A program made the translations under genes and the position numbers. A stretch of DNA of 17,100 nucleotides, taken from CAZIHO01 sp964538875. Its GTDB lineage: Bacteria; Pseudomonadota; Gammaproteobacteria; Chromatiales; Chromatiaceae. Below, one piece after another: positions 14,267 to 17,100 of this stretch. The stretch covers positions 1 through 17,100 of the forward strand of contig CAZIHO010000079.1 of the NCBI GenBank assembly GCA_964538875.1. The letters run 5' to 3'. The notes beneath the pieces were generated by a model. That model was not told the origin of the DNA, did not search any database, and saw only the letters and a list, made by a program, of their open reading frames with translations. Each line of letters starts with the position of its first letter. The first letter of the stretch is position 1.

Positions 14267-14850
14267 ACCAGCCCGACCCGGATCGGCCCCAAGCCACCCA
14301 ATGGACCTATGGCGATGTGCCCACCGGGTCTATAAGCGCCTGGATTCGTAAGCTGCGCCGCTGCCTGGCATCTCAGGGGCAGTCCATGGAGGTGCCCTGC
14401 GGCACTTGCGTGGCCTGTTGTCAGCATCTGCACATTGATTTAGAGCCGGACGAACTAACCCAAGGGTTAGCGACCCAGGAAGTGGATGGTGTCAAGGTGT
14501 TGGCGAAGCGGGAGGATGGCTCCTGCGTCTATCTGGTCCAGAACCAGTGCCAAATCTATGGGCAGCGGCCCCGCACCTGCCGGATTTTCGATTGCCGGGG
14601 CTATCTGATTTGCGGCGCCTTTCCTGGCACCCATGAAGGCTTGCGCCGCGCCCTGGAACGCTGGCGTCCGGAAATCAACAGCCGCCAGGATCAAGAAATC
14701 TTTATCGCCCTGCGGCTCGCCACCCAATGGGCGCTGGGTCAGGGAGCCAGCGCCGTCGCCGCAGTAGCCACCGCAGTGAAGGGTTACGAGGCCTGGCTGG
14801 GGGAGGCCAGGACCATCGCCAAGCGCATGCGCGACCAGGGCATCAAGTAG
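14263..14850 (+). CDS. YkgJ family CxxCxxCC cysteine cluster protein
   Basis: A 195-residue cytoplasmic protein with the YkgJ-type metal-binding pattern: C46-x2-C49-x2-C52-C53, then C88, C96 in CQIYGQRP, C106 (RPRTC), C111 and C117. Family proteins are annotated as putative zinc- or iron-chelating and their role is largely unknown. About 150-195 is helical, Ala-rich and without Cys. The ATG overlaps the amidohydrolase stop by four bases, pointing to coupled translation. Whether it supplies metal to the amidohydrolase is an open idea. Confidence 0.85.
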   Translation: MNQPDPDRPQATQWTYGDVPTGSISAWIRKLRRCLASQGQSMEVPCGTCVACCQHLHIDLEPDELTQGLATQEVDGVKVLAKREDGSCVYLVQNQCQIYGQRPRTCRIFDCRGYLICGAFPGTHEGLRRALERWRPEINSRQDQEIFIALRLATQWALGQGASAVAAVATAVKGYEAWLGEARTIAKRMRDQGIK

Positions 14851-14866
14851 GTAGCCTGGCCAGCCC

Positions 14867-15172
14867 ATGGAGTACGACGATCTATTACTCAGGGCGTCAC
14901 CCCAGTGGCGACGCAAGCTCAGGCAGCGGCTGGAACTGTTTGAGGGGCGGCGCCTGGACAGCCCCCAAGCCCTATTGGACGCCTTTTTCAAGCACCGCCA
15001 GGCGTTCCCGGAAAGCTCCCGGACCGCCATCGCGGCGCTGCTCAGCGTTTTTTGCAATGCCAAGGCGGAGCGGTGCCTCACCTGTGGGATAAGGCTCAAC
15101 TCCCAGCAGCGCTACTTTTGTTCAACCCTGTGCGCCCAAGAGGCGCGCATCCGCCCCCTGGAGCCGGATTAG
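14867..15172 (+). CDS. Small Cys4 zinc-ribbon-like protein
   Basis: I do not recognise a named family. The 101-residue protein has a basic helical N-terminal two-thirds and a C-terminal Cys4 motif, C70-x2-C73-G and C85-x3-C89 in YFCSTLCAQ, which looks like a treble-clef or zinc-ribbon knuckle. It follows the YkgJ-type gene by 16 bases on the same strand, so it is probably the third gene of that operon. Its stop is only 12 bases from the stop of the convergent rho gene. Nucleic-acid or protein binding is possible; nothing in the sequence decides it. Confidence 0.7.
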   Translation: MEYDDLLLRASPQWRRKLRQRLELFEGRRLDSPQALLDAFFKHRQAFPESSRTAIAALLSVFCNAKAERCLTCGIRLNSQQRYFCSTLCAQEARIRPLEPD

Positions 15173-15184
15173 GGGTTTCTGGCC

Positions 15185-16441
15185 TCAACCCCGCATGGCG
15201 TCGAAGAACTCGGCGTTGGTCTTGGTGGCGCGCAACTTGTCGTGCAGGAATTCCATGGCGTCCAGTTCATCCATGGGATGCAAGATCTTGCGCAAGATCC
15301 ACATCTTCTGGAGCGTATTGGGATCCATCAACAATTCCTCCCGGCGGGTGCCGGAACGGTTAATGTTGATGGAGGGGAACACCCGCTTCTCGGCGATGCG
15401 GCGGTCCATGTGGATTTCCATGTTGCCGGTGCCCTTGAACTCCTCGTAGATCACGTCGTCCATGCGGGAACCGGTATCCACCAAGGCGGTGGCCAGAATA
15501 GTCAGGCTGCCCCCTTCCTCCACGTTGCGGGCGGCGCCGAAAAAGCGCTTGGGCTTTTGCAGGGCGTTGGCGTCCACGCCGCCGGTCAGCACCTTGCCGG
15601 ACGAGGGCACCACCGTGTTGTAGGCCCGCGCCAGACGGGTGACGGAGTCCAGCAGAATCACCACATCCCGCTTGTGCTCCACCAGACGCTTGGCCTTTTC
15701 GATGACCATTTCCGCGACCTGCACATGGCGGGTGGCGGGCTCGTCGAAGGTGGACGAAATCACCTCGCCCCGCACCGAGCGGGACATTTCCGTGACTTCC
15801 TCGGGCCGCTCGTCGATCAACAGCACGATCAGGTAGCACTCGGGGTGATTGTGCTCGATGGAATGGGCGATGTTTTGCAGCATCATGGTCTTGCCCGCTT
15901 TGGGCGGCGACACGATCAGGCCCCGCTGGCCCTTACCGATGGGCGCCACCAGGTCGATGGTGCGGGCCGTGATGTCTTCGGTGCTGCCGTTGCCCAACTC
16001 CAGAACCAAGCGAGAATTGGCGAATAGCGGCGTAAAATTTTCGAATAGGATTTTATTCTTGGCGTTTTCCGGACGATCAAAGTTGATGTCGTCCACCTTG
16101 AGGAGCGCGAAATAGCGCTCGCCGTCCTTGGGGGGGCGGATCTTGCCGGAAATGGTGTCGCCGGTCCGCAGGTTGAAACGCCGGATCTGGCTGGGCGACA
16201 CATAGATGTCGTCGGGACCCGCTAGGTAGGAACTATCCCCGGAACGCAGGAATCCAAACCCGTCCTGAAGGATTTCTAGCACCCCGTCACCGTGGATGTC
16301 CTCACCCTTCTTGGCCTGGGCCTTTAGGATGCCGAAAATCAGGTCCTGCTTGCGGGAACGGGCGACACCTTCGATGGCCATGGTCTGGGATAGGTCCACC
16401 AGTTCATGGACCGGCATCTTCTTCAGTTCTGTTAGATTCAT
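15185..16441 (-). CDS. rho: Transcription termination factor Rho
   Basis: Rho is the hexameric RNA-dependent ATPase that ends transcription at C-rich untranslated RNA. From MNLTELKKMP at 16441 the protein is 418 residues, one shorter than E. coli Rho. It has the N-terminal helical domain, the RNA-binding cold-shock-like fold with GFGFLR (61-66), Walker A PPKAGKT (179-185), VVILLDSVTR as Walker B, and GTGNMEIHMDR. The open frame runs 25 codons further upstream, but those codons are unlike Rho. There is no ribosome site before the ATG; instead the leader is C-rich and almost G-free, as expected for self-regulation. It lies downstream of trxA in the order usual in gammaproteobacteria. Confidence 0.97.
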   Translation of the reverse strand: MNLTELKKMPVHELVDLSQTMAIEGVARSRKQDLIFGILKAQAKKGEDIHGDGVLEILQDGFGFLRSGDSSYLAGPDDIYVSPSQIRRFNLRTGDTISGKIRPPKDGERYFALLKVDDINFDRPENAKNKILFENFTPLFANSRLVLELGNGSTEDITARTIDLVAPIGKGQRGLIVSPPKAGKTMMLQNIAHSIEHNHPECYLIVLLIDERPEEVTEMSRSVRGEVISSTFDEPATRHVQVAEMVIEKAKRLVEHKRDVVILLDSVTRLARAYNTVVPSSGKVLTGGVDANALQKPKRFFGAARNVEEGGSLTILATALVDTGSRMDDVIYEEFKGTGNMEIHMDRRIAEKRVFPSININRSGTRREELLMDPNTLQKMWILRKILHPMDELDAMEFLHDKLRATKTNAEFFDAMRG

Positions 16442-16487
16442 GAGGGTGATAGAGTGAATGCTGGGTGGGAAGAAAAAAGTGTGTGAG
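16442..16487 (-). promoter_or_regulatory. C-rich, G-depleted leader of rho (rut-like)
   Basis: The 46 bases just before the rho ATG, read on the coding strand, hold 21 C and only one G. Such C-rich, G-poor RNA is the known binding preference of Rho, and rho is autoregulated in E. coli through its leader. This region also lacks a Shine-Dalgarno site. Confidence 0.55.
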
Positions 16488-16603
16488 CTGGGGTGCGGGC
16501 TTCGGCGTGTTGCCACGAGCCACCGATCCGGCTTCTCGGCCTAGCAGGTATCCCCCGCCGAACCCCTGGGATCGGCGGGCATCGCGGCTGTCCCCCCGCT
16601 GGA

Positions 16604-16930
16604 CTAAAGATTGGAGTCAATAAACGCCTTCATTTGGGACTTGGACAAGGCGCCGACCTTGATGGCCTCCACCTCCCCATTGCGATAGAGCACCAGGGTC
16701 GGAATACCCCGAATCTGGTAACGCTCCGGAGTCACCCGGTTTTCGTCGATATTGAGCTTGGCCACCTTGACCTTGCCCAGGTATTCAGCGGCTATCTGGT
16801 CCAGCACCGGCGCGATGGTCTTACAGGGACCGCACCATTCGGCCCAGAAATCCAATAGCACAGGTTCGCTCGATTGGAGGACATCGCTCTCGAACGATGC
16901 GTCCGAAACATGAATGATATGCTCACTCAC
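16604..16930 (-). CDS. trxA: Thioredoxin 1
   Basis: TrxA is the cytoplasmic dithiol reductant, regenerated by thioredoxin reductase and NADPH. The 108-residue protein carries the active site FWAEWCGPCK with Cys33 and Cys36, the cis-proline loop GIPTLVLY, and the usual family length. It starts with GTG at 16930; GGAGAA is seven bases upstream. The 162-base gap to rho, on the same strand, contains no gene; I see no strong terminator there, so rho may be partly read from the trxA transcript. Confidence 0.97.
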   Translation of the reverse strand: MSEHIIHVSDASFESDVLQSSEPVLLDFWAEWCGPCKTIAPVLDQIAAEYLGKVKVAKLNIDENRVTPERYQIRGIPTLVLYRNGEVEAIKVGALSKSQMKAFIDSNL

Positions 16931-16973
16931 AGAGATTCTCCAGAGTATTACAAGGAATTCAGCGACTCCCTTG

Positions 16974-16989
16974 GTCCCTGCCCAGGGAC
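16974..16989. terminator. Tight palindrome upstream of trxA
   Basis: GTCCCTG at 16974-16980 and CAGGGAC at 16983-16989 are separated by two bases. It lies between trxA and a possible minus-strand gene end at 17014. It could be a weak terminator for that gene, or a dyad operator upstream of trxA; there is no T-run. Confidence 0.35.
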
Positions 16990-17013
16990 TGCGGCGGGAT
17001 TAGAGGGGGCGGA

Positions 17014-17100
17014 TTACAGTCCGATGATTGCCGGATCGAAGGCGTGCCCGTCAGCGTGGCGGCCTATTTCAGCGGAAATCCCCGCGCTTTGCAAGCACTG
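17014..17100 (-). CDS. Possible 3' end of a minus-strand gene, partial
   Basis: A minus-strand frame is open from the window edge to TAA at 17014-17016, giving 28 residues ending in FDPAIIGL. Its third codon positions are GC-rich (about 20 of 28) and a palindrome follows the stop, as for a real gene end. The piece is too short to recognise, and plus-strand frames over the same bases are also open, one of them from an ATG at 17024. I do not assign a function. Confidence 0.3.
   Translation of the reverse strand, partial: QCLQSAGISAEIGRHADGHAFDPAIIGL

Noticed and set aside
17020..17100. Plus-strand frames at the right edge, one from ATG 17024
   Set aside because: Two plus frames look as coding-like as the minus frame over 80 bases, so none can be chosen with confidence; the minus frame is listed only at low confidence because of its stop and following palindrome.

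Overview
The window is GC-rich, densely packed chromosomal DNA, most likely from a gammaproteobacterium. It carries the usual trxA-rho pair, an E. coli-length dihydroorotase (pyrC), an ATP-type PEP carboxykinase (pckA) and ferrochelatase (hemH). Two small exported Gly/Trp/Tyr-rich proteins resemble the sulfur globule envelope proteins of purple sulfur bacteria, which points to a sulfur-oxidising lineage such as Chromatiales. Nothing here shows whether the organism is phototrophic. I see no tRNA, rRNA, insertion sequence, CRISPR array or phage gene. No gene-free stretch reaches 300 bases.

Layout. 2-910 (+): 3' part of a secreted parvulin-type peptidylprolyl isomerase. 978-2039 (-): pyrC. 2191-2550 and 2642-3133 (+): the two sulfur-globule-like proteins. 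3198-4805 (-): pckA. 5033-6142 (+): hemH. 6186-13214 (-): eight genes in one direction, read from right to left as a Tat-exported DUF362 protein, a membrane polyferredoxin (NapH-like plus NapG-like), larC, larE, larB, a DUF523-DUF1722 (TudS/RudS-type) desulfidase-like protein, a YbjQ-family protein and a small membrane protein. 13286-15172 (+): amidohydrolase, a YkgJ-type CxxCxxCC protein and a small Cys4 protein. 15185-16441 (-): rho. 16604-16930 (-): trxA. At the right edge (17014-17100) there may be the tail of another minus-strand gene.

The most interesting part is the eight-gene minus-strand block. LarB, LarE and LarC together make the nickel-pincer nucleotide (NPN) cofactor, but the window has no larA, the only well-established user of that cofactor. 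The lar genes instead sit directly behind a Tat-signal DUF362 protein and a polyferredoxin, and are coupled by overlap to a Fe-S desulfidase-like gene. The DUF362 protein has a His-x9-Lys pair followed by further histidines, which recalls the His/Lys/His arrangement holding NPN in LarA. I propose, as a hypothesis only, that this is an exported redox-linked system using a nickel-pincer or related cofactor. A 97-base nested inverted repeat just before larC may be a structured leader RNA.

Several starts were moved from the longest open frame to the family-consistent, ribosome-site-supported codon (pckA, larE, larC, the DUF523 gene, the amidohydrolase, rho, the second sulfur-globule-like gene). 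hemH, trxA and the small membrane gene use GTG; larB uses TTG.
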